Assembly: GCF_000011065.1 (NCBI RefSeq)
Contig: NC_004663.1
Coordinates: 2,914,001-2,978,000, forward strand
DNA from: Bacteroides thetaiotaomicron VPI-5482
GTDB lineage: Bacteria; Bacteroidota; Bacteroidia; Bacteroidales; Bacteroidaceae
DNA length: 64,000 nt
Reading direction: 5' to 3'
Shown: positions 7,847 to 15,537 of the stretch, one piece after another
Layout: each line of letters opens with the position of its first letter
How positions within the stretch are numbered: position 1 is the stretch's first letter
The notes under the pieces: generated by a model
Seen by the model: the letters and a program-made list of their open reading frames with translations, nothing else
The model's database searches: none
What the model was told of the DNA's origin: nothing
Made by a program: the position numbers and the translations under genes

Positions 7847-8775
7847 AAAAAGATATAGGCGATCACCTTATTAGTAAGTTAGATTTGCAGGATATAGCTA
7901 AAGTGTTGTCCGATGAATTAAGCGGGTCGGAACTGAACACTGTTTTACTGGACATTTTTAACAAGCGTGTTCAGCAGGAAACTCCCTCGTCTTTACTAAG
8001 TAAATATGAGGGTAACAAGCTTGTTAAGCCCGCCTTATTAGAAGATGTTTTAGAATATAAAGAAAAAGAATTACGGTGCTATAAATTAATAGCAGGTAGA
8101 GGATTTGAACCCATAGAACTTTCCCCGGTCGCTCAGTTTGGGACAAATAGTGTTATAGCAACAGTAGATCAGAAAAAAGTCCTTACTTCTTTAAGAAACA
8201 CAGAAGTACAGGCAGACCCGACGAATACAATAGCATTACATTACGCATCGTTAAAGAAAAAAGGAGAATTAGATAACAAAACCTATAATTACAGCAACAT
8301 TTCACGGGTAATAAGGACACAGGTATTTAATAATCCTAATTTCACTCCTCATTTTACTGTTCTCGCCCTTATTTCATGTGGTAGAGATACTGGTAGCTTT
8401 AATTTTGAGAAAGAAGAATTATTAAAACATTTAACTACATCGTATGAGATATGTAAAAGTTACGGTGTGGAGAAAATATATTATGAGATTATTCCATGCA
8501 AAGGTTATGACAGTCAAAGCCCGCTTATAATGGAATCAATATCGTATGTCCGGAAAAAGAATAGTAATCTTGAGGTCTTGGTTATAGCACCGGAACATGA
8601 TAATAACTATTACCATGGTTTCAGAATAAAGCAGCAAATAGTGATCGGCGGCAATACTATTGAAATTGCTGACGGTGGATTGCTTGATTGGACACAACAG
8701 CTATTAACCAACAAAAAAGAGCGAATGATGACATTCGGGCTTGGTATTCAGGTATTATATCACCTAACTAAATAA
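7843..8775 (+). CDS. Unrecognised 310-residue protein, faintly class II synthetase-like
   Basis: I do not recognise this protein with certainty. It is 310 residues, soluble, without signal peptide. A striking stretch near residues 92-135 (RGFEPIELSPVAQFGTNSV, then VDQKKVLTSLRNTEVQADP) looks strongly conserved and faintly resembles the core of class II aminoacyl-tRNA synthetase-like or HisZ-like folds. Other notable pieces are TVLALISCGRDTG near 180 and a C-terminal IADGGLLDWTQQLL. It overlaps the GNAT stump by four bases at its start and is followed two bases later by an AraC regulator, so the pair is a likely operon. An enzymatic or ligand-binding role coupled to the regulator is only inference. 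Confidence 0.5.
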   Translation: MKKDIGDHLISKLDLQDIAKVLSDELSGSELNTVLLDIFNKRVQQETPSSLLSKYEGNKLVKPALLEDVLEYKEKELRCYKLIAGRGFEPIELSPVAQFGTNSVIATVDQKKVLTSLRNTEVQADPTNTIALHYASLKKKGELDNKTYNYSNISRVIRTQVFNNPNFTPHFTVLALISCGRDTGSFNFEKEELLKHLTTSYEICKSYGVEKIYYEIIPCKGYDSQSPLIMESISYVRKKNSNLEVLVIAPEHDNNYYHGFRIKQQIVIGGNTIEIADGGLLDWTQQLLTNKKERMMTFGLGIQVLYHLTK

Positions 8776-8777
8776 AC

Positions 8778-9575
8778 ATGGTAAAGAGTAAAGTCATATT
8801 TGAAGATGAAGAACAGGTAGAGATTAAATATCCTTGTTTTGAATTAAAGGATATTGTTGAGTATTATTTTGAAATATATACTCCTAACAATTCTATAACT
8901 CCATTTTCACTTGTGGCTTTGCCCAATGCTAATATCTTAGTTTCAATTTATATCTCCGATAGTAGTCAGACATTCAAAGTACATCGTGAACATGGTATAA
9001 TTGATACATCGGGTGATAAGATATCTGGTAGCTTAACAGAAGCGATCACTGTAATACACGCTCCCGGAACCCATGAATTTTCAATAAAATTCAAGCCGGG
9101 AGTTTTGTACTCCTGTTTGTCTAAAGATATTTCAACTTTGGTGGATAATCATTTGTCTCTGCAAAAGTATCTAAATCAAAAAGTAATAGACGAACTAAAA
9201 TTAAAAAGCTCTTTTGCCGAGCGAGTTCAGTTTGTAGAGAATTGGCTTTTAAGTAATATGAAAATCTTTAGTTCTGATTTCAAACTCAACACTGTAATAA
9301 AAGCAATTTACCATATCAATAATAACCGTAATTACAAATTGAACACAGTAAGTAAGGAAGTTGGGGTGTCAAATCCTACACTCAATAGATATTTCAAAGA
9401 AGTATTAGGTATATCACCCAAACAATGCTTTAAAGCTTTACGCTTTAAAACTGCATTGAAGAACTATCGTGCAAATGGTAGTTATGATTTATACGACGAA
9501 TTGGGATATACCGACTTTTCCCATTTTGTAAAAGAAGCTAAAAATTTGGCAAACACAACTCCATCAGAACTATAA
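8778..9575 (+). CDS. AraC-family transcriptional regulator
   Basis: A 265-residue regulator starting at ATG 8778, two bases after the stop of the 310-residue gene. The first about 160 residues are a beta-rich sensor domain; IHAPGTHEFSIKFKPG near residue 93 is typical of the DUF6597-type N-terminus. The last about 90 residues carry the AraC DNA-binding domain (VSKEVGVSNPTLNRYFKEVLGISPKQ, split here as two helices, then ELGYTDFSHFVKEAKNL). The DUF6463 membrane gene starts 52 bases downstream. The same AraC-DUF6463 order recurs at 22879-24122, so the regulator probably controls that gene. The inducer is unknown. Confidence 0.8.
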   Translation: MVKSKVIFEDEEQVEIKYPCFELKDIVEYYFEIYTPNNSITPFSLVALPNANILVSIYISDSSQTFKVHREHGIIDTSGDKISGSLTEAITVIHAPGTHEFSIKFKPGVLYSCLSKDISTLVDNHLSLQKYLNQKVIDELKLKSSFAERVQFVENWLLSNMKIFSSDFKLNTVIKAIYHINNNRNYKLNTVSKEVGVSNPTLNRYFKEVLGISPKQCFKALRFKTALKNYRANGSYDLYDELGYTDFSHFVKEAKNLANTTPSEL

Positions 9576-9627
9576 CAAAAAGAGAAAGTAATAAAGACTA
9601 TAAAAGTACATTTATAAAATATTATCT

Positions 9628-10014
9628 ATGACAATGAATGAAAATATGAAACTTTGGAAATACAGTGGGACATTTCTTGTTATAACAGGAGCAATCCACA
9701 CAGTATATGCACTATTACTTGGGAAAGAAGACTTTACGGACATGATAAAAGATGGATTAATAAACTCCACAGATGATAGTTACAGCCGTGCTTTCGCCCT
9801 TTGGTTTTTAGTATGTGGGATTATACTTATTCTTTGGGGGCTAACACTCCAATACTATATCAAAAAAGAGCAGAAACCCGCACCTCTGATTTTGGGGTAT
9901 TGTATTTTGGCGTTCGCTGTGGTTGGATGTATCATAGAGCCGATTTCCGGTTTTTGGCTGTTTTTGCCGCAAGCATTAGTTATAATTGCTGCAAATAGAA
10001 AAAGGAACATATAA
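9628..10014 (+). CDS. DUF6463-family small membrane protein, copy 1
   Basis: A 128-residue inner-membrane protein with four predicted membrane segments at about residues 12-32, 54-76, 87-105 and 107-123. It is a clear paralog of the 119-residue protein at 23763-24122: both share KLWKYSGTFL near the start, a central LQYYIKKEQKPAP or RKEQKPAP, and a C-terminal EPxSGFWLFLPQA. The paralog begins at MKLWKY, so the ATG at 9646 is an alternative start. I recognise the pattern as DUF6463. No function is established, but linkage to an AraC regulator in both places suggests a regulated stress or detoxification role. Confidence 0.75.
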   Translation: MTMNENMKLWKYSGTFLVITGAIHTVYALLLGKEDFTDMIKDGLINSTDDSYSRAFALWFLVCGIILILWGLTLQYYIKKEQKPAPLILGYCILAFAVVGCIIEPISGFWLFLPQALVIIAANRKRNI

Positions 10015-10025
10015 TAGACAACATT

Positions 10026-10130
10026 ATGAATACAATATCAGTAAGAGAACAACCTCAATACACCCAACAAATTATAGCGTATTTACAGCAAGTTTTATCA
10101 ACTTGGTGCAATTCATACTATCGGGAATAA
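10026..10130 (+). pseudogene. N-terminal stump of a GNAT acetyltransferase
   Basis: A 34-codon frame, MNTISVREQPQYTQQIIAYL and then unrelated residues to TAA at 10128. The opening matches small GNAT proteins that begin ISVREhPEY. Homology ends after about 22 codons. No acetyl-CoA motif remains. Confidence 0.5.
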
Positions 10131-10317
10131 AATTGTAGGCTTATTAATATACTGTATTCCTTTTATTTATATTTTTATGGGTAGCTTCTCTTTCCTATGG
10201 TTTATATTACCATTCTTGATTATCGTTCCTTTCGAAGAGACTTGTATTATTCTCCAAATGAAGAAATTGGATTTGAATCGGAAAGGATTATTCTTTGCCA
10301 AACATTCTGTCGATTGA
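10078..10317 (+). pseudogene. C-terminal tail of an unidentified membrane protein
   Basis: A 79-codon stretch open from the stop at 10075-10077 to TGA at 10315, without an early start codon. It reads LGAIHTIGNKIVGLLIYCIP, then a second hydrophobic segment, then QMKKLDLNRKGLFFAKHSVD. Two membrane segments followed by a basic tail suggest the end of a small inner-membrane protein. It overlaps the GNAT stump in another frame, as if two genes were joined by deletion. I do not recognise the family. Confidence 0.35.
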
Positions 10318-10356
10318 ATATAAGAAATTTTGTAAATAATAAGCAATAGAATACAA

Positions 10357-11062
10357 ATGAAACCATTGAGATTAATGCCATCGACACTGATATTCGTATC
10401 GGCAGCCATGCTTTTTGGGGGTGATGACCCACTTATGCATTCCGTTTCTTTCGGAAGTTGCCGGATTGGAGTCCATTATCTTCTGGTTTATTTGCGGAGG
10501 GCTTGGAGTTTTCACTCCACTTATTATTGCCGGCGTGATGACGCTTCGCAAAGAAGGGGGCAAATTCACAAAAGAGACCTTTGTGGAGCGACTACGATTC
10601 AGACCTATGAGTCGTAGAGATTGGCGTTATTCACTTCTGGCGTTGGTGGTAATCGGACTCTTGACAAGTGGAATTATGATTGCGATGCAAGTCCTTTTTT
10701 CGGATTTCAACCATACTCCGTCGTTTATGACTTTGGATCCGCTTTCACCGGGAAGATATTGGCTATTGCTTGCATGGTTCCCATATTGGTTGCTCAATAT
10801 CGGAGGCGAAGAGTTCTTTTGGAGAGGTGTGTTGTTACCTCGGCAAGAAAAGACTTTCGAAGACAAAACGTGGATATTACATGGCACTGGTTGGGCTATT
10901 TTTCATATAGCGTTTGGTTGGCAACTACTTGTTATGTTATTACCGCTATTGTATATAGAGCCTTATGTGGTACAAAAGACACAGAACACATGGACAGGAG
11001 TATTTCTACATGGGGTAATCAATGGTCCTAGTTTTATCGCAATAGCACTGGGGATTATTTGA
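10357..11062 (+). pseudogene. CPBP-family intramembrane metalloprotease, frameshifted near N-terminus
   Basis: Abi/CPBP-type membrane protease. Motif 1 is GGEEFFWRGVLL, motif 2 is GWAIFHIAFGW, and motif 3 is FLHGVINGPSF; these supply the glutamates, histidines and asparagine thought to bind metal inside the membrane. The body of the protein is the frame from about 10415 to 11062. The first 20 residues (MKPLRLMPSTLIFVSAAML) lie in another frame from the ATG at 10357. Removing one base from the T run at 10412-10416 would fuse both into a normal first membrane helix (SAAMLLGVMTHLC). As given, only a product lacking half of helix 1 could be made, from TTG 10415 or ATG 10424. It may be a natural mutation or a homopolymer error. 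Confidence 0.65.
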
Positions 11063-11081
11063 TATAATACAACTGCAAAAA

Positions 11082-11744
11082 ATGACAAATAAAGAGATTA
11101 AAAAGTTATGTCGCTCGTTTGGAGCTGATCTGGTGGGAGTTGCCTCGGTCGAGCGGTTTGTAAATGCTCCGAAAGGATATCACCCAACCGATGTTATGCC
11201 AACGGCTAAGTCGGTCATCTCTCTTGGAATGGTTTTGCCCAAAGATATTCTCGAACAGGATATACGAACATATACGGATATACGCAATGAGGCAGTTAAA
11301 AAGATGGATAAGGTTGCTGCGGATGTAGCAGCCGAACTCAAAGGACTCAAATACAAAGCCGTGTCGATAGTCTCGCTTAGCGGTAAATTCGTAGATGGAC
11401 ATTTCCGCTCGCGTGTGTCACTTAAACATGCTGCCGAACTTGCCGGGCTTGGAGTTATAGCTCGCAACTACCTGCTTACCAATGATAAGTACGGGAATCT
11501 GCTTTGGTTTACGGCAGTAGTAACCTCGTTGGAATTAGAGCCCGATCCATTGGCGACATACCAGGTTTGCAACAACTGCAACCTATGCGTCGATCTTTGT
11601 CCTTCGGGAGCACTCACAGACGAAAACAATTTTAGTCAAAAAGGATGCCGGAAAGTTTGCTATATTACCGTAAAAGGTGTATTGGAACTTCGTTGCTGGC
11701 AATGCCGAAATGTCTGCCCGTATAAACATGGTATAAATGATTAA
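11082..11744 (+). CDS. QueG-like iron-sulfur reductase
   Basis: A 220-residue cytosolic protein related to the C-terminal ferredoxin part and preceding domain of epoxyqueuosine reductase (QueG). Two cysteine clusters near the C-terminus can bind 4Fe-4S centres: CNNCNLCVDLCP at about residues 164-175, and CRKVC followed by CWQCRNVCP near 206-214. The central SRVSLKHAAELAGLGVIARN is typical of this family. It is shorter than QueG (about 310-380 residues), and similar short forms are widely annotated in Bacteroides as epoxyqueuosine reductase-like. A redox role is likely; queuosine synthesis is not shown. It starts 19 bases after the CPBP gene. Confidence 0.65.
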   Translation: MTNKEIKKLCRSFGADLVGVASVERFVNAPKGYHPTDVMPTAKSVISLGMVLPKDILEQDIRTYTDIRNEAVKKMDKVAADVAAELKGLKYKAVSIVSLSGKFVDGHFRSRVSLKHAAELAGLGVIARNYLLTNDKYGNLLWFTAVVTSLELEPDPLATYQVCNNCNLCVDLCPSGALTDENNFSQKGCRKVCYITVKGVLELRCWQCRNVCPYKHGIND

Positions 11745-11771
11745 AATAAATTATCTAAAATACAACGAATA

Positions 11772-12008
11772 ATGAAACAAGAGATTCTATTTGTACTACT
11801 CAAAGACTTTGCCGATTGGGAAGGAGCGTACATTGCTCCCTACCTGAATTACGGTTGTGGACCTGATATCGAGAGTAAGTACGTGGTTAAAACAGTGTCG
11901 GTGACAAAAGCTCCCGTTGTGTCATGCGGTGGGTTCATGGTATTGCCCAATTACAGCATCGATGATATTCCCGCCGATTATGCCGGAATCGTCCACCTAC
12001 TGGATTAA
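11772..12008 (+). pseudogene. DJ-1/PfpI-family protein, truncated by IS66 copy 1
   Basis: N-terminal 73 or so residues of a DJ-1/PfpI (type 1 glutamine amidotransferase-like) protein, which normally has about 190-205 residues. ILFVLLKDFADWEGAYIAP is the first strand and the helix carrying the conserved glutamate; VVSCGGFMVLPNYSIDDIP and DYAGIV follow. Just where the family expects its glycine-rich loop and catalytic cysteine, the sequence ends (HLLD, stop). Forty-seven bases later IS66 copy 1 begins, and that IS has no target duplication. Loss of the 3' part in an IS-adjacent deletion is a good explanation. Another frame between 11993 and 12050 reads TYWINNGFAKDDKFLNLL and a stop, possibly the tail of a second gene. 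Confidence 0.65.
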
Positions 12009-12122
12009 CAACGGATTCGCAAAAGATGACAAATTCCTGAATCTATTATAAAATGGTAAGCCCCCGATAAAGTACCCGTTGTCTAGTATCTTTTTTCGCT
12101 CGATCTTTGCGTAAAAAAGATT

Positions 12123-12488
12123 ATGCGAAAAATGAGCAAAGAAGAATTCTTAGAAATTCTATCCCGTCAGCAACGAAGCGGTTTGACGATAAAAGACTTC
12201 TGTGTCAATGAAGCCTATACCGAATCTAGTTTTTATTATTGGAAAGGAAAGTTTGGTCTCTCACGACCTTATCATGGGGAAAGATCCTCTTCCGGAGAGT
12301 TCGCTCCTATCAATTTGACCTCCCCGTCCACATCCAACCCGTCTTATGATAGAGTAGCTATGGGATCCGGGGAGATTCAAATAGAGTTTCCTGGTGGCAT
12401 AATAGCCCGCTTCAGTGGTATGGCTGAATCCCATGCCGCCATGCAATTACTCACTCAAATTTACGGTCATCATGTTTTGCCTGAATGA
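12123..12488 (+). CDS. tnpA: IS66 accessory protein TnpA, copy 1
   Basis: The 121-residue first protein of IS66 elements. A helix-turn-helix region at the N-terminus (SRQQRSGLTIKDFCVNEA, then SSFYYWKGKFGL) resembles the transposase-orf1 fold. It is needed with TnpB and TnpC for IS66 transposition, according to family knowledge. The C-terminal half carries EIQIEFPGGIIARFSG, typical of Bacteroides TnpA proteins. Its end overlaps the tnpB start by 17 bases. Confidence 0.85.
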   Translation: MRKMSKEEFLEILSRQQRSGLTIKDFCVNEAYTESSFYYWKGKFGLSRPYHGERSSSGEFAPINLTSPSTSNPSYDRVAMGSGEIQIEFPGGIIARFSGMAESHAAMQLLTQIYGHHVLPE

Positions 12489-12837
12489 TACGATGCGATA
12501 TTTCCTTTGCCCGGGTAAGACAGATATGCGCAAAGGCATGAATTCATTATGTGGAGTCATTCATAACAAGATGGGCTACGACGTCCGTTTAGGTGACGTA
12601 TTCATTTTCATAAACCGGCAGCGGACCACGATGAAACTTCTGCATGCGGAAGATGGCGATCTTGTCTTGTATATAAAAAGGCTGGAGGAAGGAACCTTCC
12701 GCTTGCCCGAATATGATCAGCAAAGCAGATCATACCCCATGGAGTGGCGTGATCTGGTCATGATGGTGAAAGGAATCAATAACGGATCCGCTAAGAGGCT
12801 CAAGCGATTGAAGGCGTTACGAAAAAGTGATATATAA
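12472..12837 (+). CDS. tnpB: IS66 accessory protein TnpB, copy 1
   Basis: A protein of about 121 residues. I start at the ATG at 12472 (MFCLNDTMRYFL), because TnpB proteins usually begin close before the RYFLCPGKTDMRKGMNSLCG block and this start overlaps tnpA by 17 bases; an in-frame ATG at 12415 would lie deep inside tnpA. FIFINRQRTTMKLLHAEDGD and a basic C-terminus are family hallmarks. Its biochemical role in IS66 transposition is not well defined. Confidence 0.85.
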   Translation: MFCLNDTMRYFLCPGKTDMRKGMNSLCGVIHNKMGYDVRLGDVFIFINRQRTTMKLLHAEDGDLVLYIKRLEEGTFRLPEYDQQSRSYPMEWRDLVMMVKGINNGSAKRLKRLKALRKSDI

Positions 12838-12916
12838 CAGTGAAACTCAATGGACCAGACCTTGTTTAAGTAAGAGTTTTTTCTTATTTTTGTATTGTTC
12901 AAAATCCTCATAAATA

Positions 12917-14488
12917 ATGACTCGGACAGAAACATTAGAACTTTTGGTAGCCACACTCCAACAGACTAACGCCAGTCAGTCTGAGTCCATCAGACAGCTG
13001 ACCCGGCAGAATGAACAGTTACAAAACAAACTGGATGAACTGCTGGCTCAGGTAGCATGGCTGAACCGACAACTTTTTGGTCGTAAGAGTGAAAAGTTAT
13101 CCCGTCTAGACCCAAATCAGCTATCCCTGTTTGAACAGCCGGTCCAATCCTTAGAACCGGAACCTTTGGAAGAAACTGTAGTTGAACAAACTACAACACC
13201 TATGGTTACTAAAAAGAAAGAACGGCAGAACCGTAAACTGTTGGAAGGACTTCCGGTTGTGGAAGTTGTCATAGAACCGCAAGACCTGGATCTTACAAAG
13301 TATAAACGGATTGGCGAGGAACATACACGTACACTTGAGTTTGAACCGGGTAAATTATATGTAAAGGAAATCATACGTCCCAAATATGGACTGAAAGACA
13401 ATACCGCTTTACCCCAGGAATATCAGGATGGTATCGTAATAGCCGATCTTCCACTGTTGCCTATTTATAAGGGACTTCCGGGTGCCAGTCTGCTGGCAGA
13501 AATTCTCCTGCAAAAGTATGAGTATCACGTTCCATTCTACCGTCAGATACGGGAGTTCCATCACTTAGGTTTGAAAATCCCGGAAAACACGCTTCATGGC
13601 TGGTTCAAACCCGCCTGTGAGCTGCTAAAGCCTTTGTATGATGAACTCAAGAAGCAGGTATTGGCAGTCGATTACATCCAGGTGGATGAAACCACATTGC
13701 CTATCATCAACAAGCAAAGCCACAAAGCTGTCAGGGAATATCTGTGGATGGTCAGGGCGGTAACCAGCGGATTAGTATTCTTTCATTATGATGACGGTTC
13801 CCGTTCACAGGAAACGGCACGGAACTTATTGGAACCATTTAAAGGATATCTTCAAAGTGACGGTTATGCGGCCTACAACGTCTTTGAAGGTAAGGAAAGG
13901 GTGTGCCTTGTGGGTTGCCTTGTCCATATCAGGCGTCACTATGAGACCGCCAAAGAGGAAAATAAGTCTCAGGCTAAGTACGTTCTGGCCAAAATACAGG
14001 AACTCTACCGGATAGAGCAGGCGGCCGACATACAGGGAATATCCCCTGAAATGCGAATGTCAAAAAGGCAGAAACAGGCTCTTCCTATTCTTGACGAGCT
14101 GGAACAATGGATGGAAACAACCTATCCGAAAGTGCTTCCTAAAAGCCAGATGGGACAAGCCATTGCCTATGCCTATACCCTTTGGCCACGCATGAGAAAT
14201 TACCTCAAAGACGGCAAGCTCAAAATTGATAATAATCTGGCTGAAAATGCAATCCGCCCAATAGCTTTATCGAGAAAAAACTTCTTGTTTTGTGGAAATC
14301 ATGAAGCGGCGGAAAACACAGATGTCATCTGTTCATTATTGGCATCATGTAAAGCATCTCAAGTTAACCCTAGAGAATGGCTTACCGAAATAATTGCCTG
14401 GTTGCCATATTACACAAGGGATAAGGGAAAAGACCTAAAAGAGTTGCTACCCAATTACTGGAAACTGAGAAGATCCAAAGAAATCTAA
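12917..14488 (+). CDS. tnpC: IS66 transposase TnpC, copy 1
   Basis: The 523-residue DDE transposase of IS66. Residues 1-50 form a leucine-zipper-like coiled coil and include LLAQVAWLNRQLFGRKSEKL. A zinc-binding-like and DNA-binding middle follows. The DDE core has D in YIQVDETTLP near residue 255, D in GYLQSDGYAAY near 317, and E in KIDNNLAENAIRPIALSRKN near 437. The C-terminal region with FLFCGNHEAAENTDVICSLL is the usual IS66 tail. A -7-like TATTTTTG at 12887-12894 could give tnpC its own promoter. It looks intact. Confidence 0.9.
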   Translation: MTRTETLELLVATLQQTNASQSESIRQLTRQNEQLQNKLDELLAQVAWLNRQLFGRKSEKLSRLDPNQLSLFEQPVQSLEPEPLEETVVEQTTTPMVTKKKERQNRKLLEGLPVVEVVIEPQDLDLTKYKRIGEEHTRTLEFEPGKLYVKEIIRPKYGLKDNTALPQEYQDGIVIADLPLLPIYKGLPGASLLAEILLQKYEYHVPFYRQIREFHHLGLKIPENTLHGWFKPACELLKPLYDELKKQVLAVDYIQVDETTLPIINKQSHKAVREYLWMVRAVTSGLVFFHYDDGSRSQETARNLLEPFKGYLQSDGYAAYNVFEGKERVCLVGCLVHIRRHYETAKEENKSQAKYVLAKIQELYRIEQAADIQGISPEMRMSKRQKQALPILDELEQWMETTYPKVLPKSQMGQAIAYAYTLWPRMRNYLKDGKLKIDNNLAENAIRPIALSRKNFLFCGNHEAAENTDVICSLLASCKASQVNPREWLTEIIAWLPYYTRDKGKDLKELLPNYWKLRRSKEI

Positions 14489-14520
14489 CAATACTCTAAT
14501 GAAAAGCATATTATAAACAG

Positions 14521-14559
14521 AGAATCGCTATAAACTTATTAGATGTATATAGCGATTCT
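14521..14559 (+). terminator. Subterminal hairpin of IS66 copy 1
   Basis: Perfect 12-bp arms AGAATCGCTATA (14521-14532) and TATAGCGATTCT (14548-14559) follow tnpC. The T run is weak. The same hairpin with a good T run is present in copy 2. Confidence 0.55.
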
Positions 14560-14661
14560 ATAATTTATACGAGGACTTTATCGGGAGCTTACAGTTGAAT
14601 AGCTTGAACGAAAAAAGCAAGAGATTCAATATAGTGAAAGAAAAACAAGTTTTCAATACAG

Positions 14662-14669
14662 ATAACAAT
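14662..14669. repeat. Target-site duplication of IS66 copy 2, left
   Basis: ATAACAAT directly precedes the left terminal repeat at 14670. The identical octamer follows the right end at 17214-17221. Eight bases is the normal IS66 duplication length. Confidence 0.9.
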
Positions 14670-14737
14670 GTAAGCCCCCGATAAAGTACCCGTTGTCTTT
14701 GTATCTTTAAGTCTCGATCTTTGCCAGAAAAAAGACT

Positions 14738-15109
14738 ATGCAAAAAATGAGTAAAGAAGAATTCATTGAAATCCTGTCTCGTCAACAGCGTAGCGGTTTG
14801 ACGATAAAAGACTTCTGTATAAATGAAGCCTATACCGAATCAAGCTTTTACTATTGGAAAGGAAAGTTTGGCCTATCGAGGCGTTATCATATGGATAGGC
14901 ATTCTTCCTCTTTAGAGGAGTTTGCACCGGTTAGCCTCACCTCTTCACCTGCTTCCCACTCTGCCTGTGATAGTGGCGCTATACAAACGGGTGAGATCCG
15001 GATAGAGTTCCCCGGTGGTATTATCGCCCACTTCAGTGGTATGGCTGAATCCCAGGCGGCCATGCAATTGCTCACTCAACTCTGCAATCGCCATGTTTTG
15101 CCTGAATGA
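14738..15109 (+). CDS. tnpA: IS66 accessory protein TnpA, copy 2
   Basis: A 123-residue homologue of the copy 1 protein at 12123, with the same HTH region (SRQQRSGLTIKDFCINEA) and the EIRIEFPGGIIAHFSG block. The middle (residues 50-85) is the most diverged part and has a small length difference. It overlaps tnpB by 17 bases. Confidence 0.85.
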   Translation: MQKMSKEEFIEILSRQQRSGLTIKDFCINEAYTESSFYYWKGKFGLSRRYHMDRHSSSLEEFAPVSLTSSPASHSACDSGAIQTGEIRIEFPGGIIAHFSGMAESQAAMQLLTQLCNRHVLPE

Positions 15110-15464
15110 CACGATGCGCTACTTTCTCTGTCCGGGTAAGACAGATATGCGTAAAGGTATGAACTCATTATGCGGGGTTGTTCATGATAAAATGGGATAT
15201 GATGTCCGTTTAGGTGATGTGTTTATCTTTATCAACCGCCAGCGCACTACAATGAAACTGCTACACGCGGAAGATGGCGGACTGGTTTTGTACATAAAAC
15301 GACTTGAAGAAGGCACTTTCCGCCTTCCCTCTTATGACAAAGAAAGCAAGTCGTACCCTATGCAGTGGCGTGACCTGGTTCTGATGGTAGAGGGAATCAA
15401 CGACGAACCTTCCAAAAGGCTCAAACGTCTGAAAGCGTTACGAAAAAGTGACATGCAGTACTGA
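15093..15464 (+). CDS. tnpB: IS66 accessory protein TnpB, copy 2
   Basis: About 123 residues from the ATG at 15093 (MFCLNDTMRYFL), the same start choice as in copy 1. It carries the RYFLCPGKTDMRKGMNSLCG signature and FIFINRQRTTMKLLHAEDGG. A longer in-frame start at 15015 exists only because the frame runs through tnpA. Confidence 0.85.
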   Translation: MFCLNDTMRYFLCPGKTDMRKGMNSLCGVVHDKMGYDVRLGDVFIFINRQRTTMKLLHAEDGGLVLYIKRLEEGTFRLPSYDKESKSYPMQWRDLVLMVEGINDEPSKRLKRLKALRKSDMQY

Positions 15465-15537
15465 AAAACAGCAGGTGAAACCTTGATTATACGGTTGCTT
15501 TTCTGTATTTTTGTATTGTTCAAAACAGGTATGACGA

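Larger units (their letters stand above)
12056..14592 (+). mobile_element. IS66-family insertion sequence, copy 1
   Basis: A complete IS66-type element of about 2.54 kb. The left terminal repeat is 12056-12079 (begins GTAAGCCCCCGATAAAGTAC) and the right is 14569-14592, whose reverse complement begins GTAAGCTCCCGATAAAGTCC. It carries the usual tnpA, tnpB and tnpC, and all three frames are open. No 8-bp duplication flanks it: the left flank is ATAAAATG, the right flank AGTTGAAT. That implies deletion or recombination after insertion, and both sides abut broken genes. Copy 2 lies 77 bases away in the same orientation. Confidence 0.9.

Noticed and set aside
10357..10617. 86-codon frame as a separate gene
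   Set aside because: Only its first 20 codons look like protein (a membrane helix start); the rest is the CPBP gene out of frame.
12415..12471. Upstream extension of tnpB
   Set aside because: It would overlap tnpA by 74 bases and encodes nothing conserved between the two IS copies in sequence type.
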